Virus record (IMG/VR): IMGVR_UViG_3300045911_000316
Span: 1 to 23,181 of that record
Strand: one strand, 5' to 3'
Length of the DNA: 23,181 nt
Origin: a virus
In this document: positions 1 to 7,066 of the stretch, piece after piece
Layout of the letters: each line of letters opens with the position of its first letter
How positions within the stretch are numbered: position 1 is the first letter of the stretch
Notes under the pieces: model-generated
The model's input: only the letters and a program-made list of their open reading frames with translations
What the model was told of the DNA's origin: nothing
Database searches by the model: none
Program-made: the position numbers and the translations under genes

Positions 1-173
1 TTCGTCCCAAACGGGCTGTTGCTGCCCGCCCGACCCGGACTGGTCTGCATCGCCACCCCGCTCGGAGTGTTCGCGATGCTGGTCATCCCCTGCCCGTTGC
101 TCTCCGGATTGCCCGGGCTGCTCGGCGCCTTGGGAGGGTTGCTCGTCCCGCTGTTCTTGTCGATCGTGGTCAT
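1..173 (-). CDS. hypothetical protein, partial (runs off left edge)
   Basis: I do not recognise this gene. It opens at an ATG (bases 171-173) behind a strong ribosome-binding site of the form AAGGAGTCCGCCG and stays open to the window edge, 57 codons. The visible product is rich in Ser, Asn, Gly, Pro and Thr (MTTIDKNSGTSN start) and looks disordered. Third codon positions are mostly G or C, as in the secure genes here, whereas the other open frame over the same bases has clearly weaker third-position bias. That supports this frame as the one really translated at the left edge. It overlaps the preceding gene out of phase. It lies downstream of the coat protein gene, where head completion or tail genes often sit, but nothing in the sequence assigns a role. 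Confidence 0.5.
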   Translation of the reverse strand, partial: MTTIDKNSGTSNPPKAPSSPGNPESNGQGMTSIANTPSGVAMQTSPGRAGSNSPFGT

Positions 174-303
174 CGGCGGACTCCTTCCAGCCCTCTGCCT
201 TTGCAGCTTCGATCTCGTGGTGCTCAAAGTGACCGACGGTGTCGTAGTTCGATCCGTCCGCTCGCTTCACTCGCTTCCACAAGGTCTTGCTGGTGTCGGG
301 CAT
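1..303 (-). CDS. small hydrophilic protein, partial
   Basis: Unrecognised. It starts at ATG 301-303 with AAAGGA nine bases upstream and remains open to the edge (101 codons). The first 45 or so residues look like a compact small phage protein, with a basic start (TLWKRVKRADG) followed by an acidic, His-rich stretch (GHFEHHEIEAAKAEGWKE). After about residue 44 the next gene starts in another frame, and the remaining residues are Gln, Asp and Gly rich with weaker third-position G+C. The functional protein may therefore originally have ended near base 170 and now lacks a nearby stop. Function unknown. The start is well supported; the true end is not visible. Confidence 0.5.
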   Translation of the reverse strand, partial: MPDTSKTLWKRVKRADGSNYDTVGHFEHHEIEAAKAEGWKESADDHDRQEQRDEQPSQGAEQPGQSGEQRAGDDQHREHSERGGDADQSGSGGQQQPVWDE

Positions 304-330
304 GGGCTAGTTCCTTTGCTGAAAGGGGCT

Positions 331-394
331 GCGGCCCGGCAAGGCCGCTGTCCCAAGATGTTATCCCGGCTCCGGCAGTCCCATTGCCGGCGCC
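331..394 (-). other. two hairpins in the gap between small genes
   Basis: Two inverted repeats lie in the 98-base gap. One has six paired bases, gcggcc (331-336) with ggccgc (343-348). The other pairs ccggca (372-377) with tgccgg (385-390), extended by ggc/gcc outside one mismatch. Neither is followed on the minus strand by a clear T-run, so they may be attenuators, RNA-stability elements or weak terminators rather than strong intrinsic terminators. Confidence 0.35.
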
Positions 395-401
395 GTCTGC
401 G

Positions 402-590
402 TTACGACTTGCGGTAGCCCCAGGCCACCCAGTTGACCTTACGGCTGAACGTGGTGGCCGCGATCTGTGCGGTGTCGGCGGTCGCGGTGGTGAGCTGGCC
501 GAACGCGAAGGTAAGACCAGCGGCCTGACCGTTGCCCGGCGAGATCACGTTGGGGACAGAAACGTCGGGTCCGATGTATCCTTCGTTCAT
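402..590 (-). CDS. small hypothetical protein downstream of coat protein
   Basis: A 62-residue protein starting at ATG 588-590 with CCGGAGT about ten bases upstream and ending in TAA. I do not recognise a family. The sequence is non-charged and rich in Gly, Ala, Thr and Val up to residue 48, then ends with a short aromatic and basic tail (SRKVNWVAWGYRKS). That composition suits a small structural or decoration-type virion protein more than an enzyme. It follows the major capsid gene after a hairpin (625-652), a typical place for head-decoration or accessory head proteins. The structural role is inferred from position only. Confidence 0.55.
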   Translation of the reverse strand: MNEGYIGPDVSVPNVISPGNGQAAGLTFAFGQLTTATADTAQIAATTFSRKVNWVAWGYRKS

Positions 591-624
591 GGCGCAGCAC
601 TCCGGGGGAGAAGTTCGAGAATCA

Positions 625-652
625 AGGGCGACCCGCTTTCACGGATCGCCCT
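625..652 (-). terminator. hairpin after the coat protein gene
   Basis: An 11-pair stem, agggcga..ccg paired with cgg..tcgccct including one U-G pair, closes a six-base loop. It lies 33 bases after the coat protein stop and 35 bases before the next start. The minus strand after it (TTGATTCT) has no strong T-run. It is therefore more likely a partial terminator or an mRNA-stabilising hairpin that keeps coat message high than a complete stop. Confidence 0.45.
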
Positions 653-684
653 GGGGTGTCAAAGGGGTCCGCCCCCGTCACTGA

Positions 685-1917
685 TTAGGTGAGTTGGCGG
701 CAGATCTGTGCGCCGAGTCGGCCGTCGACCATGGCCGCGCCGCACAGGATGTCGAGCGAGAGCACGTCGCTCTTGAGGTTGCGGTCGTAGTCGAACACCG
801 CGCGCATCGACAGGTTGCTCGCCTGGTCCTCGATGTACGCCGCGGGCGTGCCCACGGGCAGATCGAGGGGGACGGAGACGAAGGCGAAGCAGTCGGGGTG
901 GAACAGAGCGCCGTGGTTCTGGCGGGTCAGACCGCCGCCGCGGTAGACGTTGATCGTCGCGTTGTCAGCCACGTCCTCGCGGAGCGGCTCCCAGATCGTG
1001 AACGTGCCGGCGCTGCCCGAGGAGGTCACAGCCACCGCGCCCACGACACCGGCGCCGCCCGGACCCTTCACAACGCAGTCCTGGTAGTCGCCGGACGAGC
1101 CGGAGAGGAAGATGCGGACGATGTCGCCGACCTTGAGCGTCACGGCCGCGCCGTTGGCGTTGTCGTAGGGGATGCTCGTGCTGCCCTTGACCAGCGAGGC
1201 GCTGTTCACGAGGCAGGTCGTCATGGTGCCGCTGGTGAACGTCGCGGTGTTGACGTTCTGGCCCATGTAGAGATCGAAGTTCATGATCGGGCCGACGCGG
1301 GCGGCGCGGAGAGCGCTGTCGTCGCCGCTCTTGTCGACGCCGACGAACGCCTCTTGGCTCAGGATCGTGGCCTTCTGCGTGGTGCTGACGATGCCGACGC
1401 GCGGGTTGAGCGGCGTCTTGAGATCGTTCATCGTCTTGTCGCAGTTCGCCCAGTCCGCGATCGTGGTGGGCAGCGCCACGGCACCGGAGCCCGCGCCGAT
1501 CAGGCCAAACTCGGAGGGACCAGCCACGTTCGGGATGTGGAAGAGCTTGGTGAGACCGTACTGGTCGATCTTCTCGCCCATCTCCACCATGCGAGGAGCG
1601 AGCACCTGCTCAGAGAAGTCGACGAGCGACATGGTGCGCTCGCGGTCGGTGATCTTGATCGTCGCGTCGAAGTGCTTCTCGAGGGTGAGCGGGATCGACG
1701 TTTCCTGGATGTCGCGGACGGTCACGGTCGAGCCGTTGTACTCGTCCACAACGCCCTTCGAGCGGCGGCGGATGCTGATGGTCTCGCCGACCTTGGCGCC
1801 CGCGTTCAGCGAGGCCTCGTAGCGGCGGGAGAACAGGCGCTGCGTGACAAGATTGCTCTGGAGGAGCACCAGGGCCTCGCGAGCAATGACAGACGGGGTG
1901 AGAAAGATGTTCGGCAT
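685..1917 (-). CDS. major capsid protein, P22 coat-protein family
   Basis: A 410-residue head shell protein. The N-terminus (MPNIFLTPSVIAREALVLLQ) and the following pattern of a basic RRR motif, a long beta-rich middle and a D-x-D-x-N near the end resemble the P22-coat family of HK97-fold capsid proteins, and the length is close to that family (about 400-430). Residues 240-320 are a Gly, Ser and Thr rich beta segment, plausibly the inserted domain seen in P22-like coats. I chose ATG 1915-1917, with GGAGAG nine bases upstream. A TTG five codons earlier is in frame but sits on the ribosome-binding site itself. It follows the scaffold, the usual scaffold-then-coat order, and would form the icosahedral shell. 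Confidence 0.85.
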   Translation of the reverse strand: MPNIFLTPSVIAREALVLLQSNLVTQRLFSRRYEASLNAGAKVGETISIRRRSKGVVDEYNGSTVTVRDIQETSIPLTLEKHFDATIKITDRERTMSLVDFSEQVLAPRMVEMGEKIDQYGLTKLFHIPNVAGPSEFGLIGAGSGAVALPTTIADWANCDKTMNDLKTPLNPRVGIVSTTQKATILSQEAFVGVDKSGDDSALRAARVGPIMNFDLYMGQNVNTATFTSGTMTTCLVNSASLVKGSTSIPYDNANGAAVTLKVGDIVRIFLSGSSGDYQDCVVKGPGGAGVVGAVAVTSSGSAGTFTIWEPLREDVADNATINVYRGGGLTRQNHGALFHPDCFAFVSVPLDLPVGTPAAYIEDQASNLSMRAVFDYDRNLKSDVLSLDILCGAAMVDGRLGAQICRQLT

Positions 1918-1992
1918 CGGTGGACTCTCCAAAGCGGATCAAACGCACGATGAGTGTACGCAGTTCCGGGAAAGCCCACAGGACCCTCGCCG

Positions 1993-2847
1993 TCAGGGGT
2001 TGAACCGACCGGCCCAGCCGGTCTGCAAGCCCTGCTTCTTCCGGTACTCCTTGTACTCGGACATCGACATCTTAGCCACCTGAGCATCACTCAGGGCACC
2101 ATTTCCCCCACCCATCCCGCCCTCAGCACCGGCCCCGCGGCTCCCGGGGAACCAGTGCCGGGCCTTCTCCTTCATCCCGTCAAGCCATTCGGCAGCGCCC
2201 ATCGGGCTCTTGCCGTCCTTGCCCAGAAGAACAACGCCGTCAGGCCCCTTGATGTGAACACCATGCTCGCGGTCAAAGGCGAAGGTGTTGCGGGCCCGCA
2301 GGAGAACGTCATCGAGCGCGGTGTCGACGATGCCGGCCTTCGTCGCCGCCTGCATCACCGTCGCCTCGATCTCGCGCTGTGCGTACGCGGTGTGGGCGGC
2401 GTTGCGGTCGCGCTCCGCGGCCTCGGCCTTCTCAGTCGCCGCCTTGATCTTGGCCTCGAGGTCCTTGCGCATCGCAGACGCGCGACGCTCGAACCACTCG
2501 TCGTGCTTGCCCTCGGCCAGCAACTTGTTCGTCTCGTCCTTCGACAGACGCTCACGCATCTCGATCAGGCCCTTGAGCCCATCGGTGCCGCCAAGCGCGT
2601 CGATCTGACCCTGGATCGCGTCGAGCGATTCCTTGAGCTTCCGCTTCTCGGCAAGGATCTCGTCGCGGTTCTGCTTGAGCGTGGCCGTCGCCTTCTCCAC
2701 CGCCTCGTTGATCCGCTTCGTCACCTCGTCATCGCCACCGCCGCCACCACCGCCGCCCTCGCCTCCATTGTTGAACCGGGCACCAAAGGGCACACCGGAG
2801 AGCATGAACAGGGCGAGCGGGGACGATGCAAAACGACGACGACGCAT
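1993..2847 (-). CDS. capsid scaffolding protein
   Basis: A 284-residue protein that likely templates procapsid assembly. It begins at ATG 2845-2847 with an excellent ribosome-binding site (AAGGAGCCGCCC). Residues 1-25 are basic and hydrophobic, then comes a Gly-rich linker with eight consecutive glycines (about 28-38). Residues 40-180 are a long, highly charged Lys/Glu/Ala helical region typical of phage scaffolds. The C-terminus (about 240-284) is Gly rich, then basic, where scaffolds usually bind coat protein. Position between the head morphogenesis protein and the coat gene supports the call. No protease motif is visible. Scaffolds diverge quickly, so the assignment rests on composition and synteny. 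Confidence 0.75.
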   Translation of the reverse strand: MRRRRFASSPLALFMLSGVPFGARFNNGGEGGGGGGGGDDEVTKRINEAVEKATATLKQNRDEILAEKRKLKESLDAIQGQIDALGGTDGLKGLIEMRERLSKDETNKLLAEGKHDEWFERRASAMRKDLEAKIKAATEKAEAAERDRNAAHTAYAQREIEATVMQAATKAGIVDTALDDVLLRARNTFAFDREHGVHIKGPDGVVLLGKDGKSPMGAAEWLDGMKEKARHWFPGSRGAGAEGGMGGGNGALSDAQVAKMSMSEYKEYRKKQGLQTGWAGRFNP

Positions 2848-2897
2848 GGGCGGCTCCTTGCCTCTGGTGCCGGATCATCCGGCGACCCGACCTGCAA

Positions 2898-4073
2898 TCA
2901 CCTGAGCGCTTCGGCGTCCTGGCGTCGCAGATCAGCAACAGTGTAGCGGGCTCCCCGGTAGTCAGTAAAGCGGTCAAGAGAAAGTCCGCCGTCGCGGAAC
3001 AGGGACGCGCGGGAGGGCCCAAGCACGTCGTCTTGGAACCACCGGGGCTGGCGTCGAAGCCACGACTCGTATGTGAGGGAGGCGGGCACAGTGCCAACGC
3101 GATCGCGAGCCCACTGCTGACGAACCTCGTGGATGCTCTTCCCGGTGCTGCGGGCCATCTCGCGGAAGTCGATCACGCGCTCCTCGCGGGTGCGTGTGTC
3201 CGTGACAAACGGACGCTCACCGGCAATGCCATCGGGCGAGAGCACGGCCACCATGATGCTCCGACAGTTCGGATGGGCCGGAGGCCGCGCGTCAGGTGGA
3301 TACAGGCGCTTGCCGGGCACGTCGTCGGGGATCACGCCACCGGGCAGCGACGCCAGGGCTCCGTCGCGGCCGGCGCACAGGAGACTGGTGCGGCCATCCA
3401 GCACCGAGGTCCATCGCTCGGCCAGAATGATGTCGGCGTTCTCCTCGAACAGCACGTCGCGGGCGACAGATGCGAAGTGAACGGCCGACGTGCGTGCGAT
3501 CGTCTGTGCCTGACGATTCGACAGAGGCAGCACCATTTCCTGGATGCGACGCACCACGGTGTCCCGGTCCACACCGGCCGTGAACGCCGCACGGATCTCG
3601 GTGACAACACGGCCTGCATCGGTGATGCGGTAGCCCCGAATCCACTCCTCAAACGTGCGTCCCGCAAATGGGATGCTCTTGGCCGTCGAGTAGGCGGAAC
3701 TCGGGGCGTCGCGGACCAACAACTCTTTCAGGCCCACCGCCGACAGGATCGCGGCCTTCTGGAAAGCCGCCTCGGCCTCGACCAGGGCGCGGAACTCGAC
3801 ACGGAGAGCCGCCGCCATCTCCGACACGCCTTCGGCGCGGATGGCCGTCGCCTCCTCGATGAGAGAGTCGAGACGACGCGCCTTGCGGGCGCTCGTCCGC
3901 AGACCACCGCGGATGATGGAGTCGAACGCCTTGCTGACCTCGGCGATCACCGCGGCCTCTGACGGGCTCAAGCTGTTCATCGCCCGCTGACCGGCGCCCA
4001 CAAACAGGCGGTTCAGATAGATCGCATGACGAACCTGCGCGTCAAGTAGTCGCGTATTTGCATCGCCCGGCAT
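2898..4073 (-). CDS. phage head morphogenesis protein (SPP1 gp7 / Mu gpF-like minor capsid protein)
   Basis: A 391-residue minor head protein. Residues 40-130 are helical and charged. Residues about 145-275 carry the recognisable head-morphogenesis domain: a helix with ARTSAVHFASVARDVLF (193-209), then WTSVLDGRTSLLC (D226, R228, T229, C233), then a PPAHPNCRS motif (H267, C270, R271). The D-x-R-T and HPNCR motifs are the hallmark of the Mu gpF family, whose members bind the portal and sit inside the head. It begins three bases after the portal stop and precedes the scaffold, the common portal, MuF, scaffold, coat order. The 115-residue C-terminal extension is basic and aromatic with no recognised domain and no clear toxin motif. 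Confidence 0.85.
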   Translation of the reverse strand: MPGDANTRLLDAQVRHAIYLNRLFVGAGQRAMNSLSPSEAAVIAEVSKAFDSIIRGGLRTSARKARRLDSLIEEATAIRAEGVSEMAAALRVEFRALVEAEAAFQKAAILSAVGLKELLVRDAPSSAYSTAKSIPFAGRTFEEWIRGYRITDAGRVVTEIRAAFTAGVDRDTVVRRIQEMVLPLSNRQAQTIARTSAVHFASVARDVLFEENADIILAERWTSVLDGRTSLLCAGRDGALASLPGGVIPDDVPGKRLYPPDARPPAHPNCRSIMVAVLSPDGIAGERPFVTDTRTREERVIDFREMARSTGKSIHEVRQQWARDRVGTVPASLTYESWLRRQPRWFQDDVLGPSRASLFRDGGLSLDRFTDYRGARYTVADLRRQDAEALR

Positions 4074-4076
4074 GGC

Positions 4077-5612
4077 TTACTCCTCATCGCCGGGCTCCGG
4101 CTTGTCCGGGGCGTCCCCACCGGGGTTGGCGTCCTTGCCGCCGTCCTTGGGTGCCCCGGCAGGAACTTCTGGTTCGGGCTTGATAATCGTCGCCAGAGAC
4201 GCGGACTCCTCCTCGATCGCGGAGACCTCCTCCTCAAACGACTTATGGGTGAGGCTGCCGCGCCGCATCAACTCGTGCATGGTGGCGTACGACATCGGAG
4301 CGCCGCTGTTCTTCGCGGTGACAAGCTCCATGAGCTCTTGGCTCGTCATCGTGGGCTCGGCGAAGTCGGTGTCCGGAGAGAACTCCACGGACTCCGGCTC
4401 CAAGCCGCTCATGTGGGCAACCTGCTTGAGCACGGTCTCGAAGCCCTGACCGAGATTCGTCACGATGTTTCGGAGCGTCACCTGCTGGGCCATCTGCCGC
4501 TGACGCAATGCCTCGCCGCTCTCGGGCGCGGTCTTGTCCGTGGCCAGCAACTTCCCGCCCTCCATGTCGAAGCGGTCGTACTCGTCCGCGATCGACTGGC
4601 GCATGAGCGGGATGCCCTGGCCGTCGATGTCGAGGTACCACGCCTTTGCATCGGGGCTGGGAAACGTCCAGATGCCCTCGCCGCCGATCTTTTGCGGCGC
4701 ATCGGTGGACTCGATTCCGGCGATGCAGATCTGAGGATCACCCTTGATGTAGAGCGCCCGGTTGTAGTCAGCGGTCTTGCGGTAGATGGCAAAGGCGCGG
4801 CGGGCGAGCGGGAGCATCGGGATCGCCTGATAGCAGTACCCGATGTCGATGGCGTTGAGCGGGTAGAAGGGGATGAAGTCAAGGGTCTTTCCGCTCACGC
4901 TGATCGTGACCCAGCCGCCGGCGTCCTTGTTATCACCCTCGCTCACCACCTGCAGAGTCGGCGCCTTGTCGTCGCCAGACTCCTTCTCCTCCCACAAACG
5001 CGACTGATAGACGCCGTTGTTCAGGCGCAACTCGCGGTACCGAGTGACCTTCTCGACGTCAAACTCGTCCTCGCCCTCCTCGTCGGAGATTTCGCGGAGC
5101 ACCACAAAGCTCGCGCCACCGCCCTGACGCGCGGTGCGCTCCTGCCAGTTGATCAAGTTCTCGACCGAGTAGGGCACGATCCGCAGCTTCTGGTCGGTGT
5201 CGACATCAATCAGGAGCCCGATGCGGCCGGTCGTCAAGACCTCGGAGGTCGTCATCGACCACAGTTCTTCGAGCGTGGTCCCATCGGGGCACGCCATGTC
5301 GATCAGGTAATCGAGGGAGGCCGGGAGCTTGGCGACGGGAGGACGCGCGTGGATGACGCCCTGGAACCCGGCCAGCGCGGGCTCCACGATCTCCGGGAAC
5401 TCGGCGAACCCGAGGTAGAACGTGTAGGGATCGGAGCCAACACGCTTCCCGCTCTCAAGCACGTCGGCGATCATCGTCGGCATACCCGGAGGCACCGGCA
5501 GGTACGTCGCGGTCGCGCCCTTCACAGCCGTCTCGCCCTCGATGGCGTCGCGCATCAACTGCCACGTCGTCGAACGCTTCTTGTACTCGGGATGTGCTGT
5601 GTTGACGGGCAT
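4077..5612 (-). CDS. portal protein (DUF4055 family)
   Basis: A 511-residue portal protein, the dodecameric ring at the head vertex through which DNA is packaged. The N-terminus has the pattern of DUF4055 portals: a tyrosine-lysine segment, then W-x-L-M-R-D-A-I-x-G with a following YLPVPPGM motif (about residues 10-45). A conserved mid-domain (RIGLLIDVD, about 130) and a helical crown region rich in Gln, Met and Arg (about 355-400) follow. The last 45 residues are an acidic, Pro-rich tail. It starts one base after the preceding stop with only a weak GAAGG site, implying translational coupling. Its place among terminase, MuF and scaffold genes fits. Length is typical for the family (about 450-520). 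Confidence 0.85.
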   Translation of the reverse strand: MPVNTAHPEYKKRSTTWQLMRDAIEGETAVKGATATYLPVPPGMPTMIADVLESGKRVGSDPYTFYLGFAEFPEIVEPALAGFQGVIHARPPVAKLPASLDYLIDMACPDGTTLEELWSMTTSEVLTTGRIGLLIDVDTDQKLRIVPYSVENLINWQERTARQGGGASFVVLREISDEEGEDEFDVEKVTRYRELRLNNGVYQSRLWEEKESGDDKAPTLQVVSEGDNKDAGGWVTISVSGKTLDFIPFYPLNAIDIGYCYQAIPMLPLARRAFAIYRKTADYNRALYIKGDPQICIAGIESTDAPQKIGGEGIWTFPSPDAKAWYLDIDGQGIPLMRQSIADEYDRFDMEGGKLLATDKTAPESGEALRQRQMAQQVTLRNIVTNLGQGFETVLKQVAHMSGLEPESVEFSPDTDFAEPTMTSQELMELVTAKNSGAPMSYATMHELMRRGSLTHKSFEEEVSAIEEESASLATIIKPEPEVPAGAPKDGGKDANPGGDAPDKPEPGDEE

Positions 5613-5613
5613 G

Positions 5614-5994
5614 TCAGAAGGCCTTCTTCTCGAGATGCTTGAGGCGCTCGTCGTTGCGAATCGACTGCTCCCAAGCCTTGTCGGCAGTCGCCTTGATCTC
5701 GTTCTTTCGCGACTCCATGACCTCGTCGCGCACGTTGAGTGGCATGACCAGTGCAGTCATCACGCCGCCCGCGATCGAGACGCCCACGGCAATGAACGCC
5801 GCGATCCAGCCCCAGTTGGTCTGCTTGCTCGCGGACTGCTCGCGGCGCAGCTGATCGAAGCCGGTGTTCACCGACTGAGCGATTCCGCGGAGATCGAGCT
5901 TGATGCCTGCAACGTCCTCGTGCAGATTCTCAAGGGCGACCTCGACCTTGCCGACGCGAGATTCCAGATGCTGAGGGGGCACAGGGTCATCCAT
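5614..5994 (-). CDS. coiled-coil membrane protein
   Basis: A 126-residue protein, not assigned to a family. Residues 10-50 form a probable amphipathic coiled coil with heptad-like Leu and Val spacing. Residues about 62-85 (WGWIAAFIAVGVSIAGGVMT) are one strong transmembrane helix. Residues 88-126 are a charged Lys/Glu/Asp helix ending HLEKKAF. This coil, membrane helix, coil layout is seen in hemolysin-XhlA-like and other small phage lysis or membrane proteins. A holin-accessory or virion-associated membrane role is possible but not shown. It ends one base before the portal start, so its translation is probably coupled to portal synthesis. GGAGCC lies upstream of the ATG at 5992-5994. Confidence 0.6.
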   Translation of the reverse strand: MDDPVPPQHLESRVGKVEVALENLHEDVAGIKLDLRGIAQSVNTGFDQLRREQSASKQTNWGWIAAFIAVGVSIAGGVMTALVMPLNVRDEVMESRKNEIKATADKAWEQSIRNDERLKHLEKKAF

Positions 5995-6018
5995 TGGCTG
6001 GGCTCCGAGGCGTGGGGG

Positions 6019-6822
6019 TTATCGAAGGTTGTCCTGGCGGCGGATCTCGTCAATGACAGCCTCCTCCTCGGGCTCAACGTGGGAGGAGAGGAACGTCTTG
6101 AGCCGGTCCCACATCTCGGGCGGCACCTGGGCAAACGCGGGGTCCTGGGCCAGCTTCTTGAAGTCGCTGATGCCAGCGGCGACCGACCGAAGCGCCTTGT
6201 GCGACTTCTCGCCCTTGGCAGCCTGCTGGCCGAGCGTCTGAGTCGTGAACTCGCGGTAGAGATAGAGCCCGACCACCACCAGTGCGACGCCGCCGACGAT
6301 GAACAGCGTCGCTACAGGAAAGAGCGCGGATGCAAGGAACGCACATCCTGCTCCGGCCACGACCAGCGTGGCCTTGATGGGGATGGCGACGGGAAAGGTC
6401 GGGGGCCGCACCACCAGCGAGGCGGTCGCCAGGAGGATGAGCGCGACGCCGACCCAGAGGAGAGGGTTGGCCCAGAGGTTCGACGACCCCTTCACGTCGT
6501 TGCTGGTCTCGGTGGTGCCGCCAGTCGCCGCACCCTTGGTCCCGAGATTGGCACCCGGCGCCCCGGCGTTGAAGTCGCTGGCGATCTTCTCGCCCCGGGC
6601 CCGCAGGGACGCGCCTTCGCCGGTGGCCTCCTCCTCGATCTTGAGGCTGCCGCCATCCTTGGTCGTGGTGTGCTCGAGCGTGACCGTGCTGCCGGGCGGC
6701 AGGCCGAGCGCCTGGCGCACGGCCTCCTGCTGCTCCGGAGTCAGCGCGGATTGTCCTCGGGCGGGGGCGGCGAAGGCGAAGAGGGCGATGGTGATGACGA
6801 GGATGGCGGCGACGGTGCGCAT
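6019..6822 (-). CDS. exported multi-pass membrane protein
   Basis: A 267-residue protein of unknown function. Residues 1-23 form a signal peptide (hydrophobic run, then AAPARG before QS). Residues 24-115 are a soluble, Gly/Thr/Ser-rich domain predicted outside the cytoplasm. Three hydrophobic segments follow at about 119-138, 145-167 and 170-190, then a charged C-terminal helix (195-267) ending RRQDNLR. The start ATG 6820-6822 has AAGGAG six bases upstream. A longer in-frame upstream reading is rejected because it lacks such a site and is Arg/His-rich shadow sequence. It lies between terminase and portal with two other membrane proteins. It could be an envelope or superinfection factor; nothing in it is diagnostic. 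Confidence 0.6.
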   Translation of the reverse strand: MRTVAAILVITIALFAFAAPARGQSALTPEQQEAVRQALGLPPGSTVTLEHTTTKDGGSLKIEEEATGEGASLRARGEKIASDFNAGAPGANLGTKGAATGGTTETSNDVKGSSNLWANPLLWVGVALILLATASLVVRPPTFPVAIPIKATLVVAGAGCAFLASALFPVATLFIVGGVALVVVGLYLYREFTTQTLGQQAAKGEKSHKALRSVAAGISDFKKLAQDPAFAQVPPEMWDRLKTFLSSHVEPEEEAVIDEIRRQDNLR

Positions 6823-7037
6823 GAGGGCTCCTTCTTCGTGATGACCAGACGGTAGGTGGCGGGCGGCTGCGGCGCAGTCGTCACGCTCCACTTCGTTGTC
6901 GTCGTCTCGGTCGGACGCTTCTCCTCGGACTTCGATGCCACACGGGTCTTTGCCGAGCCGACCTCGGTGCTCGCCGGTGTGGCGCATCCCGAGAGTGCGA
7001 GTGCGGTCAGGAGAAGCAGTGTGGTCATCGTTCGCAT
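6741..7037 (-). CDS. small lipoprotein
   Basis: A 98-residue predicted lipoprotein. Its N-terminus is a short signal peptide with a classic lipobox, Leu-Ser-Gly-Cys at about residues 15-18, so after lipidation Cys18 would anchor it in a membrane. The mature part is short and rich in Thr, Lys and Ser. The last 28 residues are almost only Pro and Ser and overlap the next gene by 82 bases out of phase, so they may be an accidental extension. GGAG lies upstream of ATG 7035-7037. Small lipoproteins next to an integral membrane gene recall outer-membrane spanins or superinfection-exclusion proteins. Neither can be claimed from sequence alone. It follows the large terminase by 29 bases. Confidence 0.6.
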   Translation of the reverse strand: MRTMTTLLLLTALALSGCATPASTEVGSAKTRVASKSEEKRPTETTTTKWSVTTAPQPPATYRLVITKKEPSCAPSPPSSSSPSPSSPSPPPPEDNPR

Positions 7038-7066
7038 GTTCGTGCTCCTGCTGAAAGTGTACACGC

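Noticed and set aside
694-1953. Long plus-strand open frame opposite the coat protein gene (419 codons)
   Set aside because: It is rich in Arg, Ala, Val and His, has no ribosome-binding site and lies antisense to a gene with clear P22-coat features. It is a GC-rich antisense shadow.
4245-5642. Plus-strand open frame opposite the portal gene (465 codons)
   Set aside because: Composition is typical antisense shadow and the opposite strand encodes a recognisable portal with good synteny.
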